From JASFBA01 sp034433695 (GTDB taxonomy: Bacteria > Chloroflexota > Chloroflexia > DTKN01): a stretch of DNA of 64,000 nt. The notes under the pieces are model-generated. The model worked only from the letters and a program-made list of their open reading frames with translations, had not been told where the DNA came from and made no database searches. Shown one piece after another: positions 1-9,016 of this stretch. Location: positions 1-64,000 of the forward strand of contig DAOUAK010000038.1 in assembly GCA_034433695.1 (NCBI GenBank), in the 5' to 3' direction. Each line of letters starts with the position of its first letter. Position 1 is the first letter of the stretch. The position numbers were made by a program, and so were the translations under genes.

Positions 1-89
1 ACCTCGCGGACACCTTTGCCTTGCTGGAGCATTCTGCCGGCGATCCGACGACGAACTTCCAACTCTTTGGCACTGCCTTTTGGTCTCAT
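1..89 (-). CDS. IS630-type transposase, N-terminal fragment (runs off the window)
   Basis: The first 29 codons read from an ATG at 89 down to the left edge. They begin MRPKGSAKELEVRRRIAGRM and continue LQQGKGVREV. Basic starts of this kind, leading into a helix-turn-helix, are typical of IS630/Tc1-like and winged-helix transposases. Only the DNA-binding start is visible, so whether the gene is intact, and where its inverted repeats lie, cannot be seen. It points away from the glycan operon at 309. The family call rests on N-terminal resemblance alone. Confidence 0.55.
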   Translation of the reverse strand, partial: MRPKGSAKELEVRRRIAGRMLQQGKGVRE

Positions 90-147
90 AGAACCATTAT
101 ACACCAGGTCGTCTCTTTGGCAAAGCGAGGTTCACTAATGCGGGGTC

Positions 148-176
148 TTGACAAACCCCGGCGTATGTGGTAAAAT
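148..176 (+). promoter_or_regulatory. sigma-70-type promoter of the glycan operon
   Basis: TTGACA (148-153), a 17-base spacer and TAAAAT (171-176) make a near-consensus promoter. The predicted start site is about 183, leaving a leader of about 125 bases before the GH94 start. It is the only good promoter seen ahead of the 23-kb plus-strand run of genes, and the LacI-type palindrome at 185-198 lies on its start site. Confidence 0.85.
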
Positions 177-184
177 GTGGCTAG

Positions 185-198
185 GTAAAACGTTTCAC
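185..198. promoter_or_regulatory. LacI-family operator over the transcription start
   Basis: GTAAAACGTTTCAC is an imperfect palindrome around a central CG. It has the AAACGTTT core typical of LacI/GalR-family operators, with a single asymmetric position pair. It begins 9 bases after the -10 box and covers about +3 to +16, a position that would block transcription. The likely ligand-responsive repressor is the LacI-family protein encoded inside the same operon at 16422-17414. Confidence 0.7.
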
Positions 199-308
199 TT
201 CGTAGCGTCTGAGCATATGTCCAATCAAGGTCCGGCCTGGCGCGACTCGTTCGCACCGACGTAAGCGGCTATTCGGGCATCGTTCTCCCATCCACCTTGA
301 GGGGCAGG

Positions 309-2687
309 ATGAACAAGTTCCAGAACGCCTACGGTTGCTTTTCCGAAGATGGCCGGGAGTACATCATCTTTACGCCCCTGACCCCACGCCCCTGGGGCAA
401 CGTCATCAGTAACGGCGACTATGGGATGATGGTGTCCCAGACCGGCTCGGGATATTCCTGGCGGGGCAACGCCGGCCAGAATCGCATCACGCGCTCTTTT
501 CAGGATCTGGTCAAGGACAACTGGGGAAAGTACCTCTATATCCGCGATGTAGAGACCGGGGAATACTGGTCGGCCACCTACAAGCCGGTGATGCACCCTT
601 ACGAGGAACACCGCGTGGTGCACGGTCTGGGCTACTCGCGTTTCCAGCAGCAGGTCCAGGGCATCCGCAGCGAACTGACCGTCTTTGTCTCGGCCCGGGA
701 TCCGGTGGAGGTCCTGGAATTACGGCTGACCAACACGGGCCCAAATCCCCGACACCTGGACGTGACTTCCTACGCCGAATGGTTGCTGGGCTTCGCCCCG
801 GATGAGCACCGCGAGTTCCACCGGCTCTTCATCGAAACCTGGGCCGATGCCCAGGGCCGCGCCACCTTTGCCCGCAAGTACTTGTGGGGTTTCCCCGACG
901 ACCGAGGCCGCTACAACAACGTGGACTGGCCCTATACAGCCTTCATGGCCGTGAGCGAGCCTCTGAAGTCGTTCGATTGTGACAAAGAGACCTTTATCGG
1001 CCTCTACGAGAGCGAGGAACACCCTCAGGCCATGCGCCTGGAGCGCCTGGCCGGCCGCAGCGGGCGTTTCGGCGACGCCATTGCCGCCCTGCAGGTGGAG
1101 ATTTTCCTGGAACCCGGGGAAAGCAAGACGGTTGTCTTCACCCTGGGGGCAGCCGAAAACGGCCGGGAAGACCCCTACGAACTGATCGCCCGCTACACCA
1201 CACCCGAAAAGAGCGCCCAGGCCCTCCAGGAGGTACACGCGCTCTGGTCGCGCTTTGTAGACCAGGAGTATGTGCAGACGCCCGACGAGGCACTCAACCT
1301 CATGACCAACTACTGGCTCAAGTACCAGGCCATCTCCTGTCGCCTGTGGGGCAAAGCGGCTTTTTACCAGGTTTCGGCCGGCTACGGCTTCCGCGACCAG
1401 TTGCAAGACAGTCTGATCTTTCTGCCCGGCGAACCGGAATACACCCGCCGGCAATTGCTCCTTCACGCTGCACAGCAGTTCATCGAAGGGGATGTACTCC
1501 ACTGGTGGTTCTCCATTCGGGGCGGCGGGCCACGCACCAACTGCTCCGATGATTTGCTCTGGCTGCCTTTCGTTCTCGATTCCTACCTGAAAGAGACCGC
1601 CGACTACAGTCTGCTCGATGAGCCGGTGCCCTATCTGAACGGGCCGGCCGAGTCCATCTACCACCATTGCAAACACGCCATCGAGCGCGCCTTTTCCCGC
1701 TTCTCGCCACGCGGCATCCCGCTCATGGGCGATCACGACTGGAACGATGGCCTGAATGCCGTCGGCACGCTCCTCAAGGGCGAGAGTTTCTGGATGGCCG
1801 AGTTCCTCTACTACATCCTGGGCAATTTCATCCCCCTGGCGCGGCGCTGCGGCGACGAACGCTTTGCCCAGAAGTGCGCCGGCGTGGCCGCCAGCCTGAA
1901 ACAAGCCCTCAACCTCCACGGCTGGGACGGTGCGTGGTACCTTCAGGCCACCACCGACGAGGGCCTTTTGCTCGGTTCGCACCACAACGAGGAGGGGCAA
2001 ATCTTCCTGATGCCCAATATCTGGGCGGTCATCAGTGGAGCGGCGGAGGAAGAAAAGGCCCGGCTTGCCATGGAGGCGGTAACCAGGTATCTGCTTACAG
2101 ACTATGGCCCGCTGCTCAACTACCCGGCTTTTACCCGCCCGCGCCCCGATATCGGTTACGTGACCCGCTACGCACCGGGCCTGCGCGAGAACGGCGGCGT
2201 CTACACGCACGCCGCCGCCTGGACCGTGTGGGCCTATATCCTCATCGGCCGGCCCGAACAGGCCTACGAAGTCTACCGGCGCATCTGTCCACCCAACCGG
2301 AGTGCGGACATCGACGTATACAGGGCCGAGCCCTATGTTACCCCCGGCAACGTGGACGGACCGTTTTCTCCGTACTATGGCCGCGGCGGCTGGACCTGGT
2401 ACACCGGCTCGGCCCAATGGTTGCACCGTGTGGCGACACACTGGATTCTCGGCATCCGACCGCAAGAAGATGGCCTGCTGGTGGACCCGTCCATTCCGGC
2501 TGCCTGGTCTGGATTTACGGTCCGACGCAGATTCCGCAACGCCCTGTACCATATCGAGGTTCGAAACCCGCATCACGTCAACCGCGGCGTCCGGTCGCTC
2601 CTGGTGGACGGGCAACCGATGGCGGGGCAGCTCATCCCGGCCTTTGCGGATGGCCAAACCCACCTCGTCGAGGTCCTGATGGGATGA
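309..2687 (+). CDS. GH94 family disaccharide or oligosaccharide phosphorylase
   Basis: A 792-residue cytoplasmic protein of the cellobiose-phosphorylase family (GH94, formerly GT36). It would split a beta-linked glucoside with phosphate to give alpha-glucose 1-phosphate. The N-terminal beta-sandwich has the family signature (FSEDGREYIIFTPLTPRPW, then SGYSW). The (alpha/alpha)6 domain carries HDWNDGLN at residues 476-483, which holds the catalytic Asp. Length matches cellobiose, laminaribiose and chitobiose phosphorylases; known 1,2-beta-oligoglucan phosphorylases are longer, near 1,100 residues. The start is ATG 309 with GAGGGG just upstream; a TTG at 297 is in frame but has no ribosome site. 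First gene of the operon. Substrate linkage is not decided by the sequence; the GH144-like neighbours suggest beta-1,2-glucosides. Confidence 0.85.
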   Translation: MNKFQNAYGCFSEDGREYIIFTPLTPRPWGNVISNGDYGMMVSQTGSGYSWRGNAGQNRITRSFQDLVKDNWGKYLYIRDVETGEYWSATYKPVMHPYEEHRVVHGLGYSRFQQQVQGIRSELTVFVSARDPVEVLELRLTNTGPNPRHLDVTSYAEWLLGFAPDEHREFHRLFIETWADAQGRATFARKYLWGFPDDRGRYNNVDWPYTAFMAVSEPLKSFDCDKETFIGLYESEEHPQAMRLERLAGRSGRFGDAIAALQVEIFLEPGESKTVVFTLGAAENGREDPYELIARYTTPEKSAQALQEVHALWSRFVDQEYVQTPDEALNLMTNYWLKYQAISCRLWGKAAFYQVSAGYGFRDQLQDSLIFLPGEPEYTRRQLLLHAAQQFIEGDVLHWWFSIRGGGPRTNCSDDLLWLPFVLDSYLKETADYSLLDEPVPYLNGPAESIYHHCKHAIERAFSRFSPRGIPLMGDHDWNDGLNAVGTLLKGESFWMAEFLYYILGNFIPLARRCGDERFAQKCAGVAASLKQALNLHGWDGAWYLQATTDEGLLLGSHHNEEGQIFLMPNIWAVISGAAEEEKARLAMEAVTRYLLTDYGPLLNYPAFTRPRPDIGYVTRYAPGLRENGGVYTHAAAWTVWAYILIGRPEQAYEVYRRICPPNRSADIDVYRAEPYVTPGNVDGPFSPYYGRGGWTWYTGSAQWLHRVATHWILGIRPQEDGLLVDPSIPAAWSGFTVRRRFRNALYHIEVRNPHHVNRGVRSLLVDGQPMAGQLIPAFADGQTHLVEVLMG

Positions 2688-2785
2688 GCGAAGCAAGAAA
2701 GGAGGTGAACCGAGAGGTACCAAGACACTTCTACTCCACGGCTGTAGGACGGATTTCTTGCAAAGTAACTGGAGGACTCAGATGA
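2684..2785 (+). CDS. possible 33-codon linking ORF between GH94 and the binding protein
   Basis: An ATG at 2684 overlaps the GH94 stop (ATGA), and the stop at 2783-2785 overlaps the ATG of the next gene (again ATGA). The short frame therefore bridges the two genes exactly. Inside it lies AAAGGAGGTGA (2698-2708), a near-perfect anti-16S sequence with no start codon at proper distance. The predicted peptide, beginning MSEARKEVNREV, resembles nothing I recognise. It may serve translational coupling or be chance. Confidence 0.25.
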   Translation: MSEARKEVNREVPRHFYSTAVGRISCKVTGGLR

Positions 2786-4200
2786 AGACGCTCAAGATGC
2801 TTCCCCTGGTCCTGATCGGCGCGATGCTGATCGGTGTCCTGGCCGGGTGCGGCCCACAACCTACCGCCCCGGCTACGGAAAAACCGGCGGCGACCCCCGT
2901 CCCCACGGCGGCCCCTACGGCGGTTCCCACCCCGAAGCCCGTGACGCTCCGCTATGCCAACTGGAACCTGGGCACGGAAGAGGAAAACAACGTCCAGCGC
3001 CAGCTGGTCAAGAAGTACATGGAACTCAACCCTCACGTGACCATCGAGTTCGTGGACATGTCAGGCGAGGGCACGTGGGACGACAAACTGACCGCCCTAG
3101 CGGCCAAAGGCGCACTGCCCGACGTCTTCATGGCCGACAAGACTCCCCTCTACGTCAAGAACGGCTGGTTGGCCGACCTGACCGAACTGGTGAGCGAGGA
3201 CCCGGATTGGCAGAAGGTGCCGGAGGTACTGCGCAACGCCGTGACCTACAACGGCAAGGTACTGGCTCTGCCGGCGGCGCAGTTTGTCATGGGCTATTTC
3301 GTCAATCTGGACCTCTTTGAAGCCAACAACCTGGGAGCGCCCACCTATGGCACCCCCGTGGACGAGTTCTTCGCCGTGGTCACCAAGTTGACCGACGTCC
3401 AGAAAGGTCGCCTGGGCATGGACGAGATGGAATTCATCCTGGGCTGGTATCCCAGCACCCAGGACCCGACCCTGAAGTGGTTCAGTTTCGACGGCCAACA
3501 CATGCACTATAACTCCGAAGCCTTCAAGGCCGGCGTGGCCAAGGCCGGCGAGATGCGGCCGCATACCTGGCAGGGCCTCACCGACGAGCAGAAAGCCAAC
3601 TTCAAGTCGCAGGGGCCGTGGGAACTCTTCCTGAATCAGGAATGCGGCGTCCGCTGGGACGGCGGCTGGGCGGTGCCGGCCATCGCCCAGCAGGCCACCT
3701 TCAACTGGGACTTCCTGGGCATCCCCGGCGGCAACCAGGCCCTGGTGGGCGACTTTATCGTCGTCGCCAAGACGACCGCCAACCTGGAAGAGGCCTTCAA
3801 GTTCGCCAAATGGATGACCTTCTCGCGCGAAGGTTACCTGGCCGAGGCCGAGATCGCCCGCGCGGCCGGCCAGGTGCCCACCCGCATGCCGGTTTTCGTG
3901 GACGCCGAAACCATCGACCTGTACCTGTCCTTCGTCGGCGATAAACCCGGCCTGCGCCAGGCCTTCGAGAACCTGGACAACAGCCTGCTCGAATCGCTGG
4001 CCAAGATCGTGCCCGGGTACGTCGCCGCCCGCTGGGAAGGTAAACCCGGCATCGACATCGGCGAGGACAAGGATGTGAACATGTGGTACATGTTCAACTT
4101 CGCCAACGAGGGCAGGTACAAGTACGAGGATTATGCAGCCCGGTTGGAAGAGTTCGCCAACCGCCTGCTCGATGAGGCCCGCGCCGAACTCAAGCCTTAA
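2782..4200 (+). CDS. sugar ABC transporter solute-binding lipoprotein (family 1)
   Basis: A 472-residue extracellular binding protein. The signal peptide ends in the lipobox LAGC with Cys23 as the lipidation site. A Pro/Thr/Ala-rich linker (about 25-55) follows, then a MalE-type binding domain (VTLRYANWNLGTEEENNVQR and later VGDFIVVAKTTANLEEAFKF). ATG 2782 is chosen because GGAGG lies at 2771-2775 and the signal sequence begins there; an upstream in-frame TTG lacks a ribosome site. It should deliver an oligosaccharide to one of the two permease pairs in this operon. A strong hairpin follows the gene, a common way to raise binding-protein output above that of the membrane parts. Confidence 0.88.
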   Translation: MKTLKMLPLVLIGAMLIGVLAGCGPQPTAPATEKPAATPVPTAAPTAVPTPKPVTLRYANWNLGTEEENNVQRQLVKKYMELNPHVTIEFVDMSGEGTWDDKLTALAAKGALPDVFMADKTPLYVKNGWLADLTELVSEDPDWQKVPEVLRNAVTYNGKVLALPAAQFVMGYFVNLDLFEANNLGAPTYGTPVDEFFAVVTKLTDVQKGRLGMDEMEFILGWYPSTQDPTLKWFSFDGQHMHYNSEAFKAGVAKAGEMRPHTWQGLTDEQKANFKSQGPWELFLNQECGVRWDGGWAVPAIAQQATFNWDFLGIPGGNQALVGDFIVVAKTTANLEEAFKFAKWMTFSREGYLAEAEIARAAGQVPTRMPVFVDAETIDLYLSFVGDKPGLRQAFENLDNSLLESLAKIVPGYVAARWEGKPGIDIGEDKDVNMWYMFNFANEGRYKYEDYAARLEEFANRLLDEARAELKP

Positions 4201-4210
4201 AAGCGACCCG

Positions 4211-4242
4211 GAGGGGGCTGCACCAGCGCGTGCAGCCCCCTC
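4211..4242 (+). terminator. intra-operon hairpin, partial terminator or mRNA stabiliser
   Basis: GAGGGGGCTGCAC (4211-4223) pairs perfectly with GTGCAGCCCCCTC (4230-4242) around a 6-base loop. Only a weak TTCCCC follows, so termination would be partial at most. Its place directly after the binding-protein gene resembles the malE-malF arrangement. Confidence 0.6.
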
Positions 4243-4275
4243 TTCCCCAAGTGGTCAGAGACGCGCTCGCATGAG

Positions 4276-7170
4276 ATGAGCGGGAAAATCAGGGCGGTCC
4301 GTGTTTTGAGTCTCCTTGGGGCAATCGTCCCGCTCCTGAATCTCCTGGGGGCCGGCCAGGTGACTTCTGGGGCAGCCCGGCCGCCCGCCACCCTCGCCTT
4401 CGCAGCCCAGCCCGGCGGGCAACAGGGCCGGACCATCGAGATCCGTGCCGATACCTTCGGTCTGCCGCTCGCCAACGACGACCTGGCCCACCAGTATAAC
4501 AAGCCCAGCGTCCGATTGACCCGAGGGGACAGCGCCCGCTTTTCGGTAACGATCGAGACGGCGGGGGAATATACCATCGCCTTCGATGCCGCCGTGCCGG
4601 AGGAGGTGCTCGTCACTGCCCCGGAGGGTCAACTCCTTCTGGATGGTGCCCTGCCGGTCGAAGATGCCCGCCGCATCGTCTTCCCGCTTTTTTACCGCAG
4701 CCCGGCGGAAGAGTTTCCGCTCGACCGCTACGGCAACGAGACCCTTATCCCCGCAGTGCGCCTGGCGCGTTGGACCCAGGTCTATCTACGAGATGTCAAC
4801 CTGAGCCGCAAGTACCCGCTGACCATCCACCTTTCCCAGGGCGAGCACGACTTTGAGTTTGTCCTGACCCGCGAGATCCTCCTTCTGGGCAGCATCTACC
4901 TCCGACCATTTTCGCCGGACATGCCGTATAGCGACTACCTTGCCCGGAAACCTGCCCAGGACTCTGTCGGGGTGCTGATCGAAATCGAGGCAGAAAGACC
5001 AAGTTACAAGAACGATATCTCCATCCGCCCTCTCTATGACCGCAGCCTGGAAGTCACGCCCTACGACACCTATCGCCTGCTCCTGAACACCATCGGCGGG
5101 GAAAGCTGGCAACGCAGCGGCAGCGCACTCTACTACGAGGTAAAAGTACCGCAGGACGGGATGTATCTTATCACCCTGCGGGTCCTCCAAAATACACGCA
5201 GTAACTTTGTCGTTTTCCGCCGCCTCACCATCAACGGAACCGTGCCCTTTGATGAGGCTAACGAAATACCGTTCGGCTATCACCCGGGATGGGAAAACGT
5301 CACCCTGCCCTATCGGGTGTACCTGCAACGGGGGACGAACGTCCTGGGGCTGGAGGTTACCACTTCCCCCTACGATGCCGCCATCAGGAACATCCGTCGC
5401 TCCATTGGGGACATCACGGCCCTCTCGCTGGAGGTCAAGCGCCTGACCGGCAACCAGGTGGACCGCTATCGGGAATGGGAAATTGCCGAATACATCCCCA
5501 ACATCGAGGAGCGGCTGGATGACATCGCCGCCAGGCTCGCCGCCGACAAGGCCGCGCTACAGACCTTGAGCGGCGGGCTGAACTCGCAGGAGATCATGAA
5601 CTACCAGATGGCCCTCGACAACATTCTCGTACTCCGGAACGACCCCAACAAAATCCCGGTGCGCATGAACCGCCTCTCCGAGGGGCCACAATCGGCGGCC
5701 CAACTGCTGGGCAATGTGCTCAGTGCCCTGCAGAAACAGCCGCTTATGCTGGACAAAATCTACCTGCACTCGCCCGATGTCACGCCGCCAGAACCGCAGG
5801 TCTCGGCCTGGGAATCGGCGAGCGAGGGCATCAAGCGCTTCTTCCACTCCTTCACACGCACCCCCTATCAATCCATCGGCGCGAGCGAGGGCGAAATCGA
5901 AGTCTGGGTCAACCGTCCCCGGCAGTATGTGGCCCTGATGCAGCAAATGGCCGATCGGTCTTTTACTCCACGGACGGGCATCGGCGTTGTATTCTCGCTC
6001 ATGCCCAACGAATCGAAACTGGCCCTGGCCATCGCCGCCGACATCGAACCGGATGTGGTCCTGGGCCTCAGCACGAACATCCCCTATGAACTCGCCCTGC
6101 GCAACGCCCTGTACGATCTGCGCTCCTTTGAGGATTTCGATTCCTTCATCCGCATCTATGCCCCCGGTTCGCTCCTGGGCTACATCATCAACGATTCGGT
6201 CTATGCCATCCCGGAGACGCAGGATTTCTGGGTGACGTTTTACCGCAAGGATATCCTGGATTCCCTTGGGCTGTCGGTCCCGCACACCTGGGATGAAGTC
6301 ATCGCCATCTTGCCCGAACTGCAGCGTTATGGGATGAACTTTTACACCCCACTTTCAACCGGCAGCGGCCTCAAGGGTTATCTCATCACGGCTCCTTATA
6401 TCTGGAATTTCGGCGGCGCGTTATACAGTCCCGACGGCCTGAAGACCGGACTCGGCAGCGACGAATCCATCACCGCCATCAAATTCATGGCCGAACAATT
6501 CACCGTCTACGGGATGCCGCTCACCGCCGTCAGTTTTTACGACAGTTTCCGCAACGGCGAACTGCCGGTGGGCATCTCCAACGTGGAGACGTACATCAAA
6601 CTGCGCACTGCCGCGCCCGAAATCGAAGGGCTGTGGGGAATCGACCTCTACCCGGCCACCGTCCTGCCGGACGGGAGACAAAACCGTTACGCCACCGGCT
6701 CGGCGCAGACCTGCGTCATCCTCGCCGATACCGAAAGGCCGCAGGAAGCATGGGAATTCCTGAAGTGGTGGATGTCCACCGAGACCCAGGTGGAGTACGA
6801 ACGGCAACTCCTGATGAACTATGGCCCGGAATACCTGTGGTACACGGCCAACCTGGAAGCCTTCCGTTATCTGCCGATTCCCGAGGAGCACAAAGAGGTC
6901 ATCCTCAAACAGTGGGAATGGCTTCAGGAGCCGGTCAAACTTCCCGGCACGTACATGCAGGAGCGCGAGTTAAGCAATGCCTGGAACCGGATCGTCTTCG
7001 ACGGAGTCAACCCACGCGTAGCGATCGACAACGCCATTCTGACGATCAACCGTGAAATGGCGCGCAAGATGGAGGAACTCGGTTACACCCGCAACGGCGT
7101 GCCGGTACGCGAGATTCGGGTGCCCACCATCGAGACCGTCCGCCGGTGGATGGAGGCAGCAGAGAAATGA
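4276..7170 (+). CDS. very large extracellular solute-binding protein with N-terminal carbohydrate-binding-like region
   Basis: A 964-residue secreted protein, about twice the usual size of a sugar-binding protein. A hydrophobic signal segment (about 8-26) lacks a lipobox. Residues about 35-540 contain two or three beta-rich modules, with jelly-roll-like stretches such as YYEVKVPQDGMYLITLRV, and a short helical region (about 400-490). The C-terminal part (about 540-950) is a family 1 binding-protein domain: ETQDFWVTFYRKDILDSLGL, HTWDEVIAILPEL and RPQEAWEFLKWWMSTETQVE. Oversized proteins of this plan are known beside permease pairs in Paenibacillus-type glycan clusters. The extra N-terminal modules may hold polysaccharide at the cell surface. 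The ribosome site at ATG 4276 is poor. Confidence 0.8.
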   Translation: MSGKIRAVRVLSLLGAIVPLLNLLGAGQVTSGAARPPATLAFAAQPGGQQGRTIEIRADTFGLPLANDDLAHQYNKPSVRLTRGDSARFSVTIETAGEYTIAFDAAVPEEVLVTAPEGQLLLDGALPVEDARRIVFPLFYRSPAEEFPLDRYGNETLIPAVRLARWTQVYLRDVNLSRKYPLTIHLSQGEHDFEFVLTREILLLGSIYLRPFSPDMPYSDYLARKPAQDSVGVLIEIEAERPSYKNDISIRPLYDRSLEVTPYDTYRLLLNTIGGESWQRSGSALYYEVKVPQDGMYLITLRVLQNTRSNFVVFRRLTINGTVPFDEANEIPFGYHPGWENVTLPYRVYLQRGTNVLGLEVTTSPYDAAIRNIRRSIGDITALSLEVKRLTGNQVDRYREWEIAEYIPNIEERLDDIAARLAADKAALQTLSGGLNSQEIMNYQMALDNILVLRNDPNKIPVRMNRLSEGPQSAAQLLGNVLSALQKQPLMLDKIYLHSPDVTPPEPQVSAWESASEGIKRFFHSFTRTPYQSIGASEGEIEVWVNRPRQYVALMQQMADRSFTPRTGIGVVFSLMPNESKLALAIAADIEPDVVLGLSTNIPYELALRNALYDLRSFEDFDSFIRIYAPGSLLGYIINDSVYAIPETQDFWVTFYRKDILDSLGLSVPHTWDEVIAILPELQRYGMNFYTPLSTGSGLKGYLITAPYIWNFGGALYSPDGLKTGLGSDESITAIKFMAEQFTVYGMPLTAVSFYDSFRNGELPVGISNVETYIKLRTAAPEIEGLWGIDLYPATVLPDGRQNRYATGSAQTCVILADTERPQEAWEFLKWWMSTETQVEYERQLLMNYGPEYLWYTANLEAFRYLPIPEEHKEVILKQWEWLQEPVKLPGTYMQERELSNAWNRIVFDGVNPRVAIDNAILTINREMARKMEELGYTRNGVPVREIRVPTIETVRRWMEAAEK

Positions 7171-8084
7171 CTACCCTCAGAACCGCCTTCCGCCGATGGC
7201 TGGCCCGGGAAGGAAGCGCTTACGCCTTCATCTTCCCCTACGCCATCCTGTTCATGGTCTTTATCGTCATTCCGGTGGCGATAGCCGTCGTCCTCTCGTT
7301 CACTTATTTCGATACCATCCAATTCCCGACCTTCATCGGCCTGCGCAACTATATCACTCTGCTGACCCAGGATGACATTTTCATGAAACATGTCCTGCCC
7401 AACACCATCGAGTTTGCGGTCATTGTTGGGCCGGGCGGCTACATACTGGCCTTTTTGCTGGCCTGGATGCTGGCGCAACTGCCGCGCCTCCCCCGTACCA
7501 TCCTGGCGTTGATCCTGTATTCGCCCTCGATGACCTCGGCGGTGACGATGGCCGTCGTCTGGCAAACCCTTTTCAGCGGCGACCAGAACGGCTATCTGAA
7601 CAGTTTCCTGCTGAACCTGGGCATCATCCAGGAACCGGTGCAGTGGCTGCAATCGCCTCAGTACCTGATGCCGATTATGATCGTCGTCACGCTGTGGAGC
7701 AGCATGGGGGTGGGCTTCCTGGCCATGCTGGCCGGCATTCTGGACATCAACCCCGAACTTTATGAGGCCGCCGCCGTCGATGGTCTGAGCAACCGCTGGC
7801 AGCAGATCTTTTACATCACCATCCCCTCGATGAAGCCGCAGATGCTCTTTGGGGCGGTGATGGCCATCGTCGGCACGTTCCAGGCCGGCTCGATCGGCGT
7901 GGCTCTTTCGGGGTCCAACCCCACCCCGCAATATGCCGGCCAGCTCATCGTCAACCACATCGAGGACTATGGTTTCCTGCGCTACGAGATGGGCTACGCG
8001 GCAGCCGTCTCGGTGGTCCTGCTCCTGATGGTGCTGTTCTTCACCCGCCTGGCCAACCGGCTGTTCGGCAGCGAGGAACGATAG
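7167..8084 (+). CDS. MalF-type sugar ABC transporter permease
   Basis: A 305-residue inner-membrane permease with six predicted helices. The EAA loop, which docks the ATPase, reads EAAAVDGLSNRWQQIFYITI from residue 200. ATG 7167 overlaps the previous stop (ATGA), with GGAGG 15 bases upstream; a GTG at 7146 is the alternative. It is coupled to the large binding protein and pairs with the MalG-type permease that follows. No ATPase is encoded in the operon, so a shared MsmX/MalK-type ATPase from elsewhere must energise it. Confidence 0.9.
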   Translation: MTTLRTAFRRWLAREGSAYAFIFPYAILFMVFIVIPVAIAVVLSFTYFDTIQFPTFIGLRNYITLLTQDDIFMKHVLPNTIEFAVIVGPGGYILAFLLAWMLAQLPRLPRTILALILYSPSMTSAVTMAVVWQTLFSGDQNGYLNSFLLNLGIIQEPVQWLQSPQYLMPIMIVVTLWSSMGVGFLAMLAGILDINPELYEAAAVDGLSNRWQQIFYITIPSMKPQMLFGAVMAIVGTFQAGSIGVALSGSNPTPQYAGQLIVNHIEDYGFLRYEMGYAAAVSVVLLLMVLFFTRLANRLFGSEER

Positions 8085-8107
8085 CGTATACGGCGGTAGG
8101 GCTACCC

Positions 8108-9016
8108 ATGAGACTCCGTTTCCTTCAGAAATCGTACAGCCTGCGCAACAGCGGCATCAATCCATCCGGCTTCCACCCCAGCCAGATTCAGTTCTACATC
8201 ATCCTGGCTCCGGTGGTGGCCTTTATGCTCCTGCCGATCATCTTTATTATCTCCAACGCCTTCAAGCCGCCCGAGGAACTCTTCGCCTACCCGCCGCGCT
8301 TCTTCGTCGTCAACCCAACGCTGAAGAACTTTACCGACCTTTTTACCCTGATGACCGTCTCCGAGGTGCCGGTCAGCCGCTACCTGTTCAACAGCATTGT
8401 CCTCACGGCCATCTCCATAGGGGCTTCCATTGCCATCTCCAGCACGGCGGCCTATGCCCTCTCCAAGAAGCGCTTCAGGCTCAAGCAGACGCTCTTTGCC
8501 GTCAACACCGTGGCGCTGATGTTCGTGCCCGTTGCCGTTACCATCCCGCGCTTCCTCATCATCGCCCGTCTGGGACTGATCGATACCTTCTGGGTACACA
8601 TCCTCCCTGCACTGGCCATGCCGGTCGGACTCTTCCTGCTCAAGCAATTTATCGACACCATCCCGGACGAGGTCATCGAGGCAGCCCAGATCGACGGTGC
8701 CTCCGACCTGCAGATCTACTGGCGCATCGTCCTGCCGCTGGTCAGACCGGCCCTGGCCACCATCGCCATCCTGACCTTCCAGGCCACCTGGAACAATGCC
8801 GATACCTCGGCCATGTATATCAACATCGAAAACCTCAAGACCTTCGCCTACTATCTCAGCACACTTTCGACGACAACCGCCGGGGCGAACGTGGTGGCCG
8901 GCCAGGGTATGGCCGCAGCGGCAGCACTGATCATGTTCGTGCCTAACCTGATCATGTTCCTCCTCCTGCAAAGTCAGGTCATGAGCACGATGTCGCATTC
9001 GGGGCTAAAGGGATGA
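8108..9016 (+). CDS. MalG-type sugar ABC transporter permease
   Basis: A 302-residue membrane protein with the MalG-type plan and an EAA loop at residue 191 (EAAQIDGASDLQIYWRIVLP). It partners the permease directly upstream. The start ATG 8108 follows a 23-base gap with only a weak ribosome site, so translation probably relies on the upstream gene. The stop overlaps the start of the next gene (ATGA at 9013), tying the transporter to the NHL/YIP1 protein. Confidence 0.9.
   Translation: MRLRFLQKSYSLRNSGINPSGFHPSQIQFYIILAPVVAFMLLPIIFIISNAFKPPEELFAYPPRFFVVNPTLKNFTDLFTLMTVSEVPVSRYLFNSIVLTAISIGASIAISSTAAYALSKKRFRLKQTLFAVNTVALMFVPVAVTIPRFLIIARLGLIDTFWVHILPALAMPVGLFLLKQFIDTIPDEVIEAAQIDGASDLQIYWRIVLPLVRPALATIAILTFQATWNNADTSAMYINIENLKTFAYYLSTLSTTTAGANVVAGQGMAAAAALIMFVPNLIMFLLLQSQVMSTMSHSGLKG

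Noticed and set aside
720..2723. Long minus-strand open frame of 667 codons opposite the GH94 gene
   Set aside because: It mirrors the GC-rich codon pattern of the real gene, has no ribosome site and resembles no protein family.
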